Positions 28,235 through 37,950 of a stretch of DNA of 64,000 bases are shown here, piece after piece. Positions within the stretch are counted from its first letter, which is position 1, and every line of letters starts with the position of its first letter. The notes under the pieces are model-generated. The model was not told the DNA's origin. It did no database searches and worked only from the letters and a program-made list of their open reading frames with translations. The stretch comes from Ramlibacter sp. PS4R-6 (lineage in GTDB: Bacteria; Pseudomonadota; Gammaproteobacteria; Burkholderiales; Burkholderiaceae_C): contig NZ_JBBHKA010000001.1 of assembly GCF_037572775.1 (NCBI RefSeq), positions 3,348,001 to 3,412,000 on the forward strand, read 5' to 3'. The translations under genes were made by a program, and so were the position numbers.

Positions 28235-29350
28235 GTGCGCCGCGCACTGGTCTTCGCCCTCTCGCTGTTCGCGGCAATGAGTGCCGCGGCGCAGGAAGTG
28301 CGCGCAGTCGACGGCGACTACTACCGCCGCATGGCGGAACGCGAGAAGGCCAGCAAGCTGCAGTCCGTGCGCTACGCGGTTTCGCTCTCGCGCATCGAGG
28401 CGCTGCCGATGCAGCCGACCGAAGGGCACACCGTGCGCCTCAAGGGCGGCGTCATCACGGGCGCCGTGCCCGAAGGGCATTGCGCCGACGGCCCCAGCAC
28501 GTCGCTCACCCGCGAAGGCGCCCGCATCAAGGTCAGCGTGCCGGCGGTGCCGTGCGCGAACCCGCTCGCGGCATCGGCCAATGGGTTCGAACTCATCGTG
28601 GGCCGCCTGCCGCCCGGCGACTACACCGTGGAACTCGAGGTCCCGAACGATGCCGGCGTCGCGCCCGCGAAATCGCTGCCGCTCAAGGTTCGCGCCATCG
28701 CGTCCGACATGGATCGCCTCATCGTCGCCGTGGAGGAAAGCCCGGCCGATGTGGCGAAAGCGCTGGCCACGCAGAAGTACGACGTCGATTCGCTCGAAGC
28801 CGCGCTCAATCACGCGTGCCAGTGGGAAGACAACGCCAGGACGGACAAGGCCGGCATCGCTCGCGTCCTCGCCACCGCCGGCGCGAAGCCGGCATCCGCG
28901 CTGCACGGCGCCGCGCACGGATCGACGCAGTGCCTGCGCGCGCTCCTGGCCCTGGGCGCGGACCCGAACCAGGACATCGCGTCGCTCCCCGGCGTGCGGC
29001 TCGGCACCGGCAAGGACGCCCTGCGCTTCAAGCCCGCCCCGTGGGGCACGCCGCTGTATTTCGCCGTGCACTCGCGCAAGGCCGAGAACATCCGCATCCT
29101 GCTGGACGCCGGCGCCGACCCGAACAAGGGCTTCGGCGGCGGCCACTCCGCTTATGCGGAAAGCCATTTGATCGGCAACGACGCCGGGGCGCTGGCGATC
29201 CAGCGCTCGCTGCAGGAGCGCGGCGGCTCGCTCACGCTGGTGCAGCGCGCCAAGATGGCGGGCGGTACCGTCGGTGGCGCTGCAGTGGGTGCGGTGTTCC
29301 TCGCCATCTGCCAGGTCGCCGCGTGGACCAACAGCAGTTGCATGCACTAA
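28235..29350 (+). CDS. Ankyrin-repeat protein with signal peptide
   Basis: The 371-residue protein starts at GTG 28235 with a signal peptide (RRALVFALSLFAAMSAAAQ). Two recognisable ankyrin repeats lie at about 225-305: ALHGAAHGSTQCLRALLALG and TPLYFAVHSRKAENIRILLD, each ending in GADPN. A glycine-rich hydrophobic segment at about 345-366 (GGTVGGAAVGAVFLAICQVA) may insert in a membrane. An internal ATG at 28277 would remove the signal peptide. It is probably periplasmic; the partner is unknown. It follows the Anbu gene by 5 bases. Confidence 0.75.
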   Translation: MRRALVFALSLFAAMSAAAQEVRAVDGDYYRRMAEREKASKLQSVRYAVSLSRIEALPMQPTEGHTVRLKGGVITGAVPEGHCADGPSTSLTREGARIKVSVPAVPCANPLAASANGFELIVGRLPPGDYTVELEVPNDAGVAPAKSLPLKVRAIASDMDRLIVAVEESPADVAKALATQKYDVDSLEAALNHACQWEDNARTDKAGIARVLATAGAKPASALHGAAHGSTQCLRALLALGADPNQDIASLPGVRLGTGKDALRFKPAPWGTPLYFAVHSRKAENIRILLDAGADPNKGFGGGHSAYAESHLIGNDAGALAIQRSLQERGGSLTLVQRAKMAGGTVGGAAVGAVFLAICQVAAWTNSSCMH

Positions 29351-29408
29351 CAAATCGCGGCACGGGGTTTTCAGTTACAGGCGGCGCGTCCCTTATCCTG
29401 CGCCGACC

Positions 29409-30350
29409 ATGCAGTATCGGTACCTCGCCCTCTCCTGTGCCACCGCACTCTCGCTCGCACTCGCCGCATGCGGCGGCGGCGGTGACTCCACTGCCGCAGT
29501 CGCCACGCAGCCGGTCAGCGGTGCCACCGATCCCAACGCGCCCGCGGTCACGGGCGACACGGCCACCGACGCGATCAACCGCTTCAACTGGCGGCGCCAG
29601 CAGATCGGCCTGCTGGCGGTGTCGCGCAACGCCGCGATCGACCGCGCAGCGCAGGCCCACTCCAACTACCAGGGCCTGAACAACACCATCACGCACTTCG
29701 AGGAAGCCGGCAAGGCGGGCTTCACGGGCGCAGGCGCAGCGGACCGCTTGCAGGCTGCGGGCTACTCGCTGTCGGCCAGCGCGGGCTACGCGTACGGCGA
29801 GGTCATCGCAAGCCAGGGCGGCACGCAGGGCGTGGTCGCGGCCGACGACCTGATCGGCGCCATCTACCACCGCTTCATCGTCTTCGAGCCGATGTTCAAG
29901 GAAGCCGGCGCGGGGTCCGGCACGGCCGCAGGCGGCGGCCTGACCTACGTCACCATCGATTTCGCGGCCAACGGGCTGGACCGCATCCTGTCGCGCGGCA
30001 ACGTGGCGGTGTACCCGTTCAACGGGCAGTCCGACGTGCCCGCCAGCGTGAACAGCGACCAGGAGTCGCCCGACCCCGTCCCCGGCCAGAACCGCGTGGG
30101 CTACCCCGTGAGCGTGCACGGCAACCTGGGCTCCACGCTCACCGTGCAGGCGCTCACGATCACCCCGCGCGGGGGCGCCGCGCTGGCCACGCGCCTCCTG
30201 ACGCACGCCACCGACGGCAACACGCCCACGTCGGCGGCTGCGGCGATCCCGCTGTCGGCGCTGGTCCCGGGTACCACCTATGACGTGCATTTCACCGGCA
30301 CGGTGGACGGCGTGGCCGTCGCGCGCAACTGGTCGTTCAGCGCGCAGTAA
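29409..30350 (+). CDS. CAP-domain lipoprotein
   Basis: This 313-residue lipoprotein has lipobox ALAAC followed by a glycine run. It has a CAP/SCP domain at about 50-200 with INRFNWRRQQIGL, AAQAHSNYQ, ITHFEE and YGEVIAS, and a C-terminal beta-rich region of about 90 residues ending in VARNWSFSAQ. CAP proteins are secreted and mostly of unknown activity in bacteria. The 58-base gap before it has no strong promoter that I can identify. Confidence 0.8.
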   Translation: MQYRYLALSCATALSLALAACGGGGDSTAAVATQPVSGATDPNAPAVTGDTATDAINRFNWRRQQIGLLAVSRNAAIDRAAQAHSNYQGLNNTITHFEEAGKAGFTGAGAADRLQAAGYSLSASAGYAYGEVIASQGGTQGVVAADDLIGAIYHRFIVFEPMFKEAGAGSGTAAGGGLTYVTIDFAANGLDRILSRGNVAVYPFNGQSDVPASVNSDQESPDPVPGQNRVGYPVSVHGNLGSTLTVQALTITPRGGAALATRLLTHATDGNTPTSAAAAIPLSALVPGTTYDVHFTGTVDGVAVARNWSFSAQ

Positions 30351-30431
30351 GCCCCGGGTGGCGCCGTCCTACAGGCGTGCCCCTCATGCACCCACAGCGG
30401 CCGAGGCACGACCTCGGCCAAAGTCGGATGC

Positions 30432-31190
30432 ATGCAAACGACTCAAGCGCTCACCGCCTTCCGCGCGCCTTCGCTCGGCCTTCTCGCGACCGAGCCGCTG
30501 CGCGCCGCGCTCGACTATTGCGCATCCCGCGTCGCCTCGGTACCCAAGCCCCAGGGTGACGGCCATCCGGTCATCGTCTACCCGGGACTGGGTGGCGGCG
30601 CGATCACCACGTCGCACCTGCGCCGCTTCCTGAAGGATTGCAACTTCTCCGTGCACGACTGGGAGGGCGGCGTGAACACCGGCCCCGAAGGCGTGTTCGA
30701 CGACTGGCTCGGCTCACTCGAAGAGCGCGTCCAGCAACTGCACGCGCTGCACGGCCGCAAGGTCAGCCTCATCGGCTGGAGCCTGGGCGGTGTGTACGCC
30801 CGCGAGCTCGCCAAGCGCAGCCCGCAATCGGTGCGGCAGGTGATCACGCTGGGCACGCCGTTCAACGCACTCGCGCACGGCAACCATGCCGGCACGGTCT
30901 TCAAGATCCTCAACCGCGACCGCGCGCACCTGCCGCCGGACATGCAGGAACGCATCAGCGACTGCCCGCCGGTGCCCACGACCTCGGTCTACAGCAAGTC
31001 CGACGGCATCGTCTGCTGGCAAGGCTGCATCGAAAAGCGCGGCCCCGCTTCCGAAAGCGTGGAGGTGCACGCCAGCCACCTGGGCATGGTGACCCACCCG
31101 CAAGTGCTGCGCATCATCGCCAACCGTCTCGCGCAGCCCGAGGGCACGTGGCGGCCGCTCAAGCGCCGCGAGCGCCTCGGCCGCGCCTAG
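30432..31190 (+). CDS. Alpha/beta hydrolase, lipase-like
   Basis: The 252-residue protein has the alpha/beta-hydrolase nucleophile elbow GWSLGGVYARELA near residue 119. Candidate Asp (YSKSDGIVCW) and His (HASHLGM) residues lie in the C-terminal third. HPVIVYPGLGGG near residue 40 is the oxyanion strand. It has no signal peptide. It resembles cytoplasmic esterase/lipase-like proteins; the substrate is unknown. It is convergent with the dienelactone hydrolase-like gene, overlapping its stop by 4 bases. Confidence 0.8.
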   Translation: MQTTQALTAFRAPSLGLLATEPLRAALDYCASRVASVPKPQGDGHPVIVYPGLGGGAITTSHLRRFLKDCNFSVHDWEGGVNTGPEGVFDDWLGSLEERVQQLHALHGRKVSLIGWSLGGVYARELAKRSPQSVRQVITLGTPFNALAHGNHAGTVFKILNRDRAHLPPDMQERISDCPPVPTTSVYSKSDGIVCWQGCIEKRGPASESVEVHASHLGMVTHPQVLRIIANRLAQPEGTWRPLKRRERLGRA

Positions 31191-32074
31191 CGCGCCGGCT
31201 TTGCCTTCAGCTGCAGCCGCTCGTCGTGCGAGAGCAGCAGCGGCTGCCCGAACTGGGCCGACAGGAACTCGAACATGCGCGCATGCGACTGCGCCCGCGC
31301 TTCCGGGTCACCCCCCACGTGCGCCTTGCCGAACCTCACGTTGCCCAGACCTTCGTGGACCGTGACGGGCGCCGTGCCGTCGAAGCCGTGGTACGCGCCC
31401 GGGTAGACCTTCAGCTCGAACGGCATCGCACCCGAGCCGCCGAGTCGGCTATGAAGCTGCACGCACGGTGCCGAGGGTGTCCAGTCGTCGGCCTCGCCGA
31501 TCAGGACCAGCAGCGGCGCGGCCAGTTCGTAGCGCAGCATGCGGTTGAACTTGATGCAGCCCGGGTAGAACGCCACCGCCACGCGCGGCTTCACGGGCTG
31601 GGACTGTACAAGCTGTTCGGTCGCATCGAGCGAACTGAGCACCGCTTGCGCCCCGTGCGACCAGCCCACGATGGCGAGCTTCGTCGCGTCGACGCCCGGC
31701 TGCGCCGCCAGCCATTGCAGCGCCGAGTACACGTCGCGCCGCCTGTCTTCCTCGTTCACCGTGCGCTGGCGTTCCGGCGTTGCGCAGATCGAGCGCAGCC
31801 CGCGCGGCGTGAAGCTGTCGAGCGCCAGCACGTGCATGCCTTCCGCATTGAAATACGCCGCGTAGCGGCGCCGCGACAAGTCCACGCGCCCCTGCGCATC
31901 GCGCATGCCGTTGCAGCCGTGCAGCGCGAGGACCGCCGGCCGCGGCGCCGTGCCCTTGGCGCGGTACCACTCGCCTTGCAACTGCAGCTTGCCGTCGGCG
32001 GAAGGAAACTCGACCGGCTCCGCCTGCGCCGCGCCGGCCAGCAGCGCGAGAAGGAACGCGATCAGTCGGCCCAA
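31187..32074 (-). CDS. Dienelactone hydrolase-family protein, exported
   Basis: The 295-residue protein has a signal peptide ([16 protein letters not shown]) and a dienelactone-hydrolase fold: nucleophile [11 protein letters not shown], acid GEADDWTP, base YPGAYHGFD. The only start that keeps the signal peptide is TTG 32074, which overlaps the end of uppP by 13 bases; no ATG or GTG lies nearby in frame. It probably acts in the periplasm on an ester. The overlap indicates co-transcription with uppP. Confidence 0.75.
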   Translation of the reverse strand: MGRLIAFLLALLAGAAQAEPVEFPSADGKLQLQGEWYRAKGTAPRPAVLALHGCNGMRDAQGRVDLSRRRYAAYFNAEGMHVLALDSFTPRGLRSICATPERQRTVNEEDRRRDVYSALQWLAAQPGVDATKLAIVGWSHGAQAVLSSLDATEQLVQSQPVKPRVAVAFYPGCIKFNRMLRYELAAPLLVLIGEADDWTPSAPCVQLHSRLGGSGAMPFELKVYPGAYHGFDGTAPVTVHEGLGNVRFGKAHVGGDPEARAQSHARMFEFLSAQFGQPLLLSHDERLQLKAKPAR

Positions 32075-32886
32075 TGCACGGTCCCGGTGAGCGCGGTGGC
32101 CAGCACCACGATCCCGAAAGCGATGCGGTACCAGGCGAACGGCGTGAAGCTGTGCGTGGAGATGTAGCGCAGCAGCCAGCGCACGCACAGCCACGCGAAG
32201 AGGAACGAGAACACCAGGCCGACGAGGAACATCGGCAGGTCGGCCGCCGTGAGCGACGCACGCTCCTTGAACAGGCTGTACGCGCCGGCGCCGATCAGCG
32301 TCGGGATCGCGAGGTAGAACGAGAAGTCGGTGGCCGCCTTGCGCGACAGCCCCAGGAACATGCCGCCGATGATGGTGGCGCCGCTGCGGCTCGTGCCCGG
32401 GATCATCGCCAGGCACTGCACCAGGCCCACCTTCAGCGCGTCGGTCCAGCGCATGTCGTCCACGTCCTGGATGCGCGCGGTGGCCTGCTGGCGCCGCTCG
32501 GCCCACAGGATGATGAAGCCGCCGACGATGAAGGTGGTCGCCACCACCCAGGCGTTGAACAGGTGCGCCTTGATCGCCTTGCCGAAGAGCAGGCCCAGTA
32601 CCACGGCGGGGATGAAGGCGATGAGCACGTTCAGCGCGAAGCGCTGGGCCTTCTCCTGTGAAGGCAGTTGCACCAGCGTCTCGCGGATCTTCTGCCAGTA
32701 CACGATGATCACCGCGAGGATGGCGCCGGTCTGGATCGCGATGTCGAAGACCTTGGCCTTCTCGTCGTCGAAGCCCAGCAGTGCGCCCGCAAGGATGAGG
32801 TGGCCGGTGCTGGAGATGGGGAGGAATTCGGTGAGGCCCTCGACGACGCCCATGACGGCCGCCTTGGCCAGCAACACCAGATCCAC
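32062..32886 (-). CDS. uppP: Undecaprenyl-diphosphate phosphatase
   Basis: This 274-residue integral membrane enzyme recycles the cell-wall lipid carrier by dephosphorylating undecaprenyl pyrophosphate. It contains the (E/Q)xxxE motif region [17 protein letters not shown] and the second active-site segment [10 protein letters not shown], and has about eight hydrophobic segments. GTG 32886 is chosen because AAGGAG lies seven bases upstream; longer in-frame starts reach only non-family sequence. Loss or overexpression of this family alters bacitracin sensitivity. Confidence 0.95.
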   Translation of the reverse strand: MDLVLLAKAAVMGVVEGLTEFLPISSTGHLILAGALLGFDDEKAKVFDIAIQTGAILAVIIVYWQKIRETLVQLPSQEKAQRFALNVLIAFIPAVVLGLLFGKAIKAHLFNAWVVATTFIVGGFIILWAERRQQATARIQDVDDMRWTDALKVGLVQCLAMIPGTSRSGATIIGGMFLGLSRKAATDFSFYLAIPTLIGAGAYSLFKERASLTAADLPMFLVGLVFSFLFAWLCVRWLLRYISTHSFTPFAWYRIAFGIVVLATALTGTVHWAD

Positions 32887-33001
32887 TTGCACTCCTTCGC
32901 GATGAGACCGGGCATTCTGGCACGGCCATGAGGTGCGCACCGACAGGGCCTGCCCCTTCCGCAGGCGCAAAGTGTCCTCACACGCTCAGGGAAACAAGAC
33001 C

Positions 33002-33271
33002 ATGTCCTCGCAAACCTACGTTTTCGCCATCGAATTCGCGCCCGGCGACGAACTCCGGGCCGTCGAGCAGGTCAACGGCGACCTGCTGGTGCCGTCGGCC
33101 GCCCGGCCGGCGCTGGAAGAGGCGCTGATCAAGGCCGAGAACGCGCTGCCCAAGGCGTGCAAGGACGAAGCGCAGAGCCTGGCCGACGTGCGCCGCATGC
33201 TGGGCATCGTCAAGCCCGATCCCGAGCGCGAGCGCCTGCTGGGGCACCTGACGACCATCGCGCCCATCTGA
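33002..33271 (+). CDS. Small conserved hypothetical protein
   Basis: This 89-residue acidic soluble protein starts MSSQTYVFAIEFAPGDELRA. It is predicted mostly helical after residue 35. No domain is recognised. It has its own upstream region, divergent from uppP, and a strong terminator directly downstream, so it is a genuine single-gene unit. Codon use matches the neighbours. Confidence 0.65.
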   Translation: MSSQTYVFAIEFAPGDELRAVEQVNGDLLVPSAARPALEEALIKAENALPKACKDEAQSLADVRRMLGIVKPDPERERLLGHLTTIAPI

Positions 33272-33290
33272 CGCACCCGCATTCCACTCC

Positions 33291-33320
33291 ACCCCGCCGG
33301 CATTTCGCGGCGGGGTTTTT
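33291..33320 (+). terminator. Intrinsic terminator
   Basis: The stem ACCCCGCC/GGCGGGGT (33291-33298 with 33309-33316) is followed by a run of T. Confidence 0.9.
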
Positions 33321-33400
33321 GCATTTCGTCCCAAGCCGCTCGTGACGGCGAGGGGGCCCCGGCACAGTTCCGCCCATAGGAACACCGCCCGGAGAACCCC

Positions 33401-33811
33401 ATGGCCTTCAGCCCCCTCATCGCCGTCCACATGACCGCCGCCCTGCTGGCGGTGGCCACGGGCCCGGTTGCGCTGTGGGCCCGCAAGGGCACGCAGCAGC
33501 GCCCGAAACTGCACCGCGCCTTCGGCTACGCCTGGGTGACCCTGATGGTGATCACCGCCGTCTCGGCGGTCTTCATCCAGGTGTCCGACCTGCCGACCCT
33601 TGCCGGCTTCTCGCCCATCCACCTGCTCGTGCCCGTGACGTTCGCCGGCCTGGCCTACGCCTTCTACGCGCTGGCCAAGGGCGACATCGCCGCGCACCGC
33701 CTGACCATGCAGCGCCTGTACTACGGCGCGTGCGTCGTCGCCGGCGCGTTCACCCTGATGCCCAAGCGCTTCCTCGGCCACTTGGTGTGGTCGCAGCTCG
33801 GGCTGATCTGA
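33401..33811 (+). CDS. DUF2306-type membrane protein
   Basis: This 136-residue protein has four hydrophobic segments. The family-like pattern includes GPVALWARKGTQQRPKLHR and RAFGYAWV near the N-terminus, and AHRLTMQRLYYGACVVAGA in the last segment. Histidines beside the membrane segments are characteristic of DUF2306, whose function is not known. It precedes another small membrane protein by 26 bases. Confidence 0.8.
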   Translation: MAFSPLIAVHMTAALLAVATGPVALWARKGTQQRPKLHRAFGYAWVTLMVITAVSAVFIQVSDLPTLAGFSPIHLLVPVTFAGLAYAFYALAKGDIAAHRLTMQRLYYGACVVAGAFTLMPKRFLGHLVWSQLGLI

Positions 33812-33837
33812 CCCCTTTCACCCAACCGGAGAAAACC

Positions 33838-34407
33838 ATGTTGATTCCCATGCTCATCGACCACCCGCAAGTCATTGGCCCCGTGCTGCGCGGCACGCCC
33901 GGCTGGGTCTGGGGGCTCCTCGCCGCCCTCGTCGCCCTCGGCGTCACTCAATTGCGCGACCGCCAGGCCAGCCTGGTGCGCGTTTCCATCATGCCCGTGG
34001 CGATGACCGGCTTCGCCATCTGGGGGCTGGTCGGCGCGTTCTCCGCGGCGTCGGCCTTCGGCTACATGATGATCGCGTGGATGCTCGTCGCCGCCGTCGT
34101 CTTCGCGGGCATCGCGATGACCGCGGCGCCCAAGGGCACCGAGTACGACGCCGCGCAGCGCACCTTCTTCCTGCCCGGCAGCTGGGTGCCGCTGGCGCTG
34201 ATCCTCGCCGTCTTCCTCACGCGCTACGTCGTGAACATCGACATCGCCATGCAGCCCTCGCTCAAGCAGGATGGCAGCTACATGGCCGTGGTCGCCGGCA
34301 TCTACGGCATCTCCACGGGCCTGTTCGTCGGCCGCGCCGCGCGCCTGTGGCGCCTGGCGGCCGAGCGCTCGGGCTTCGGCTTCCTGCTGCAGCGCGACCC
34401 GTGGTGA
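33838..34407 (+). CDS. Small membrane protein, DUF6622-like
   Basis: This 189-residue protein has about five hydrophobic segments, starting MLIPMLIDHPQVIGPVLRGTP and containing LPGSWVPLALILAVFLTRY. It resembles conserved proteobacterial membrane proteins annotated DUF6622. No catalytic motif is seen. It is preceded by CGGAGAAAACC as ribosome-binding site and is probably co-transcribed with the DUF2306 gene and the sensor genes that follow. Confidence 0.7.
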   Translation: MLIPMLIDHPQVIGPVLRGTPGWVWGLLAALVALGVTQLRDRQASLVRVSIMPVAMTGFAIWGLVGAFSAASAFGYMMIAWMLVAAVVFAGIAMTAAPKGTEYDAAQRTFFLPGSWVPLALILAVFLTRYVVNIDIAMQPSLKQDGSYMAVVAGIYGISTGLFVGRAARLWRLAAERSGFGFLLQRDPW

Positions 34408-34436
34408 ACGCCGTGAACCCTACAATGGAATTGACC

Positions 34437-34736
34437 ATGCCCGCTCCCCAGCTGTCCCCCGAAGAAATCGAACGCCTGGCGCACAAGCGCGCCTCGGCCA
34501 AGATGGGGTGGTACATCCACGCGTGCGTCTACATCTGCGTCAACGGCCTGTTCCTCGCGCGCGGCCTGTTCGTGGACGGCGCGCGGCCCTGGAACATCTA
34601 CCCCGCCATGGGCTGGGGCCTGGGCCTGGCGCTGCACTTCCTGTCGGTGTTCGTGCTCGGGAAAGGCTCGGGCCTGCGCCAGCAGCTGGTCGAGCGCGAG
34701 CGCGAGAAGATCCTGCGCGAGCAGAACCGTCCCTAG
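34437..34736 (+). CDS. 2TM-domain protein upstream of LytS-type kinase
   Basis: The 99-residue protein holds two membrane helices in a 2TM (PF13239-like) arrangement: HKRASAKMGWYIHACVYICVNG and a second helix around residues 60-78, followed by a charged tail LVERERKILREQ-like. This domain is often fused to the N-terminus of LytS-type histidine kinases; here it is a separate gene six bases before one. ATG 34437 is used; ATG 34425 in the same frame adds four residues. Confidence 0.75.
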   Translation: MPAPQLSPEEIERLAHKRASAKMGWYIHACVYICVNGLFLARGLFVDGARPWNIYPAMGWGLGLALHFLSVFVLGKGSGLRQQLVEREREKILREQNRP

Positions 34737-34742
34737 GTCCGC

Positions 34743-35795
34743 ATGCCCCGCATCGACTGGGAAGAGAAGCTGCGCCACTTCGTGCAGGTGCTGGCCTTCT
34801 GCCTGGTCATCGCGACGGTGCAATACGGCTTCCAGCCCGACCGGCCCTACGGCCCCGGCGTCGTCTACTCGCTGTTCATCGGCACCACCATCTGGGCGGT
34901 GATCGACCTGGGCCGCGGCTTCTTCCCCTCGAGCGCCGAGACCGGCTGGCCCAAGGGCTTCGCCGGCGTGGCGCTGGTGGCGGGGGGCATCGCCATCGGC
35001 TGGTTCTTCGGCACGCGCGCCGCCGACTACCTGTGCCGCCTCTACGGCTTCTACTCGCCCGGCGCGGCGCCGGTGGACCCGGCCACCGAGCTGCGCAACT
35101 CCATCCTGATCACGCTCCTGGCCGGCGGCGCGGGCACCTTCTACTTCTACACCGCCAACCGCAGCCGCTACCTCGAGCGGCAGATGGCCGAAGTGCGCAA
35201 GCACGCCGACGAAGCGCGCCTGAAGCTGCTGGAGACGCAGCTGGAGCCGCACATGCTGTTCAACACGCTGGCCAACCTGCGCGCGCTGATCGCCGTGGAC
35301 CCGTCGCGTGCGCAGAACATGCTCGACCACATGATCGCGTACCTGCGCGCCACGCTGAACGCATCGCGCGCCACGTCGCACAGCCTGCAGGCCGAGTTCG
35401 ACCGCATCCAGGACTACCTGGAGCTCATGGCGATCCGCATGGGCCCGCGCCTGAAGTTCACGCTGGACCTGCCGGGCGCGCTCGCGCAGGTGAAGGTGCC
35501 GTCGCTGCTGCTGCAGCCGCTGGTGGAAAACGCCATCCAGCACGGGCTGGAGCCCAAGGTGGGCGGCGGCGAGATCCGCATCGCCGCACGGCGCGAGGGC
35601 GAGCAGGTGGTACTGGAAGTCTGCGACACCGGCACAGGCCTGGGCGGCGCGCTGCCCGCCACCTCCAAGGGCTTCGGCACGAACCAGGTGCGCGAGCGCC
35701 TGGCCACGCTTTACGGTGCGCGAGCCACCATGGAATTCGGCGATGTGGACACGGGCGGCTGCCGCGTCGTCATCCGCTACCCCCTGCCCGAATGA
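34743..35795 (+). CDS. LytS/AlgZ-type sensor histidine kinase
   Basis: The 350-residue membrane kinase has about four hydrophobic segments in residues 15-140. A His_kinase domain follows with the phosphorylated His in QLEPHMLFNTLANL near residue 178, and a HATPase domain has LLQPLVENAIQHGLEP and DTGTGLGG. The usual PHFLFN reads PHMLFN, a mild variation. Its stop overlaps the LytTR regulator start (ATGA), so the two form a two-component pair. The signal is unknown. Confidence 0.9.
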   Translation: MPRIDWEEKLRHFVQVLAFCLVIATVQYGFQPDRPYGPGVVYSLFIGTTIWAVIDLGRGFFPSSAETGWPKGFAGVALVAGGIAIGWFFGTRAADYLCRLYGFYSPGAAPVDPATELRNSILITLLAGGAGTFYFYTANRSRYLERQMAEVRKHADEARLKLLETQLEPHMLFNTLANLRALIAVDPSRAQNMLDHMIAYLRATLNASRATSHSLQAEFDRIQDYLELMAIRMGPRLKFTLDLPGALAQVKVPSLLLQPLVENAIQHGLEPKVGGGEIRIAARREGEQVVLEVCDTGTGLGGALPATSKGFGTNQVRERLATLYGARATMEFGDVDTGGCRVVIRYPLPE

Positions 35796-36577
35796 TCACC
35801 GCGCTCATCGCCGAGGACGAACCGCTGCTGGCGCAGGCGTTGCAGGCGGAGCTGGCAAAGGCCTGCCCCGGAATCGACATCGTCGCGGTCGTCGGCGATG
35901 GCGAGGCGGCCGTCACGCAGGCGCTCGCGCTCGCGCCCGACGTGCTGTTCTTCGACATCCGCATGCCCGGGCAAAGCGGCATCGATGCCGCGGCGCAGCT
36001 GGCCGACGAATGGCCGGACGGCAAGCCCTTCCCGGCGCTGGTCTTCATCACGGCCTACGACCAGTACGCGGTGCAGGCGTTCGAGACGCAGGCGATCGAC
36101 TACGTGCTCAAGCCCGTGCAGCCCGCGCGCCTGGCCAGGACCATGGCGAAGGTGAAGGACTTCCTGGCCCAGCGCAACGGCAACGGCCTGGAGGCCACGC
36201 TCGGGCAGCTGCGTTCGCTGATCGGCAAGGTGCCCGAGCCGGCGCCGCAGCCCGTGCTGAACGTGCTGCAGGTGAGCGTGGGCAACAACATCCGCATGGT
36301 GCCGGTGGACGAGGTGCTGTACTTCGAGGCCGCCGACAAGTACGTGCGTGTGCTCACGGCGCAACACGAATACCTCATACGCACGCCTTTGAAGGATCTC
36401 GCGCCGCAGCTCGATGCGCAGAAGTTCTGGCAGGTTCACCGCGGCACCATCGTGCGCGCCGACGCCATCGAGACCGTTTCGCGCGACGAAGCCGGGAAGA
36501 TGCACTTGACGCTGCGCGGGCGGCAGGACAAGCTGGCGGTCAGCCGCCTCTACGCCCATTTGTTCAAGGCCATGTGA
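35792..36577 (+). CDS. LytTR-family response regulator
   Basis: The 261-residue protein has a receiver domain at about 1-125 (phospho-acceptor Asp in VLFFDIRMPGQSG; Lys in YVLKPVQ). A LytTR DNA-binding domain follows at about 155-255 (IRMVPVDEVLYFEAADKYVRV; FWQVHRGTIVRADAI). Such regulators bind direct repeats upstream of target genes. It is coupled to the LytS-type kinase and overlaps the next kinase gene by one base. Confidence 0.93.
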   Translation: MITALIAEDEPLLAQALQAELAKACPGIDIVAVVGDGEAAVTQALALAPDVLFFDIRMPGQSGIDAAAQLADEWPDGKPFPALVFITAYDQYAVQAFETQAIDYVLKPVQPARLARTMAKVKDFLAQRNGNGLEATLGQLRSLIGKVPEPAPQPVLNVLQVSVGNNIRMVPVDEVLYFEAADKYVRVLTAQHEYLIRTPLKDLAPQLDAQKFWQVHRGTIVRADAIETVSRDEAGKMHLTLRGRQDKLAVSRLYAHLFKAM

Positions 36578-37950
36578 TGCTCCGCGAATCCGAACTTGCC
36601 CAGGTCAAGGTTTCGGTGCGCGAACAGCAGTTGAAACAGCGCTGGCGCACCCGCCTGCTCTGGACCCTGCGGGTTCTCTCCATCAGCCTCCTCCTTGTCG
36701 TCCTGCACGCGTCGCTCTCCAAGCCCTTCGCGGATTTCGACGAGGCGCTCGACCGCTGTATGCCGCAGCCGGGCGCGCAGGCTCGCGAGTGCGTCAAGCT
36801 GGAAGTCGAGGCGCGGCGCGCCGTCGTGCTGCGGATGCGCGACCAGGTGCTCGCGCTGGTGGCACTGGCGTCGCTCACGCTCCTCGTCTCCGCGATCGTG
36901 CGCTTCGGCCTGCAGAAGCAACTGCGCGAGCACGCCTTGTTTGCCGACCAGGTGTTCGACGCCGTGCCGCTGCCTCTGTCGCTGCGCACGCCAGACGGGC
37001 TCTACCTGCGTGTCAACTCGGAGTTCGAAAGGCGCTTCGGCGTGAAAAAGCGCGACGTGACGGGCCGTCACTACTCGGCGTTCTTCACCCCCGAAATCGT
37101 GCGCATCGTCGCGGAGATGGACAACCGCGCGCTCGCCTCCCGGGAGCCGGTCGAGGTCGAGATCGACCTGTCCGAGCCCGGCAAGCCCCTGCACGCGATC
37201 CAGCGCTTCCAGGCGGTGCGCGACACCGACGGCGCCGCGCTGGGCATCGTCATCGCGCGCGACGACATCACCGACCTGCGCGTGAGCAACGAGCGGCTGC
37301 GGCGCCTGTCGGCCCAGATGATCGATGCGCAGGAGGAGGAGCGCCGCCGCATCGCGCGCGACCTGCACGACCAGGTCGGCCAGATCCTGACCGCGCTCAA
37401 GCTCCAGCTCGCGTCCGTGGCCAAGCGCGGCGCCGTGGACGATGCCGCGACCGCGCTGCTGCTGTCGCGTGAATTCGCGGAAGAGGCGCTGCGCCACATC
37501 CGCGACCTGAGCGCGTCCCTGCACCCGCACCTGCTCGACGACCTGGGCCTGGAACCCGCGCTCAACTGGCTGATCGACCGCTTCATCCGCCCGCTCGTCC
37601 CCACGGTGGACCTGCGCTGCCGCATCGCGCCGGCCCGCGCCGCGCAGGAGGTGGAGCTCGTCGCCTTCCGCGTCGTGCAGGAGGCGCTGACCAACGCGGC
37701 CCGGCACGCGCAGGCCACGCGCATCGGCGTGATCCTGGAATCCGCCGAGGGCCGGCTGTCGATCGAGGTGATGGACGACGGCGTCGGTTTCGAGGAAGTC
37801 AACGCCAAGCGCGGGACGTCCCTGGGCCTGACCGGCATGAACGACCGCGTGGCGGAGATCGGCGGCGAGATGGCGATGGACAGCACGCCCGGCGTGGGCA
37901 CGCGCGTTCGCGTCACGCTGCCCTGGGCGCTTGAAAGGGTGGCTGCATGA
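36577..37950 (+). CDS. PAS-containing NarX-type sensor histidine kinase
   Basis: The 457-residue membrane kinase has two membrane helices (about 28-46 and 88-108) flanking a short periplasmic loop with two Cys residues. A PAS domain lies at about 120-240 (VFDAVPLPLSLRTPDGLYLRV), then HisKA_3 with EEERRRIARDLHDQVGQILTA, His near residue 266. The HATPase has VVQEALTNAARHAQA and GTSLGLTGMNDR. It overlaps the NarL-type regulator by 4 bases. The signal is unknown. Confidence 0.93.
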   Translation: MLRESELAQVKVSVREQQLKQRWRTRLLWTLRVLSISLLLVVLHASLSKPFADFDEALDRCMPQPGAQARECVKLEVEARRAVVLRMRDQVLALVALASLTLLVSAIVRFGLQKQLREHALFADQVFDAVPLPLSLRTPDGLYLRVNSEFERRFGVKKRDVTGRHYSAFFTPEIVRIVAEMDNRALASREPVEVEIDLSEPGKPLHAIQRFQAVRDTDGAALGIVIARDDITDLRVSNERLRRLSAQMIDAQEEERRRIARDLHDQVGQILTALKLQLASVAKRGAVDDAATALLLSREFAEEALRHIRDLSASLHPHLLDDLGLEPALNWLIDRFIRPLVPTVDLRCRIAPARAAQEVELVAFRVVQEALTNAARHAQATRIGVILESAEGRLSIEVMDDGVGFEEVNAKRGTSLGLTGMNDRVAEIGGEMAMDSTPGVGTRVRVTLPWALERVAA

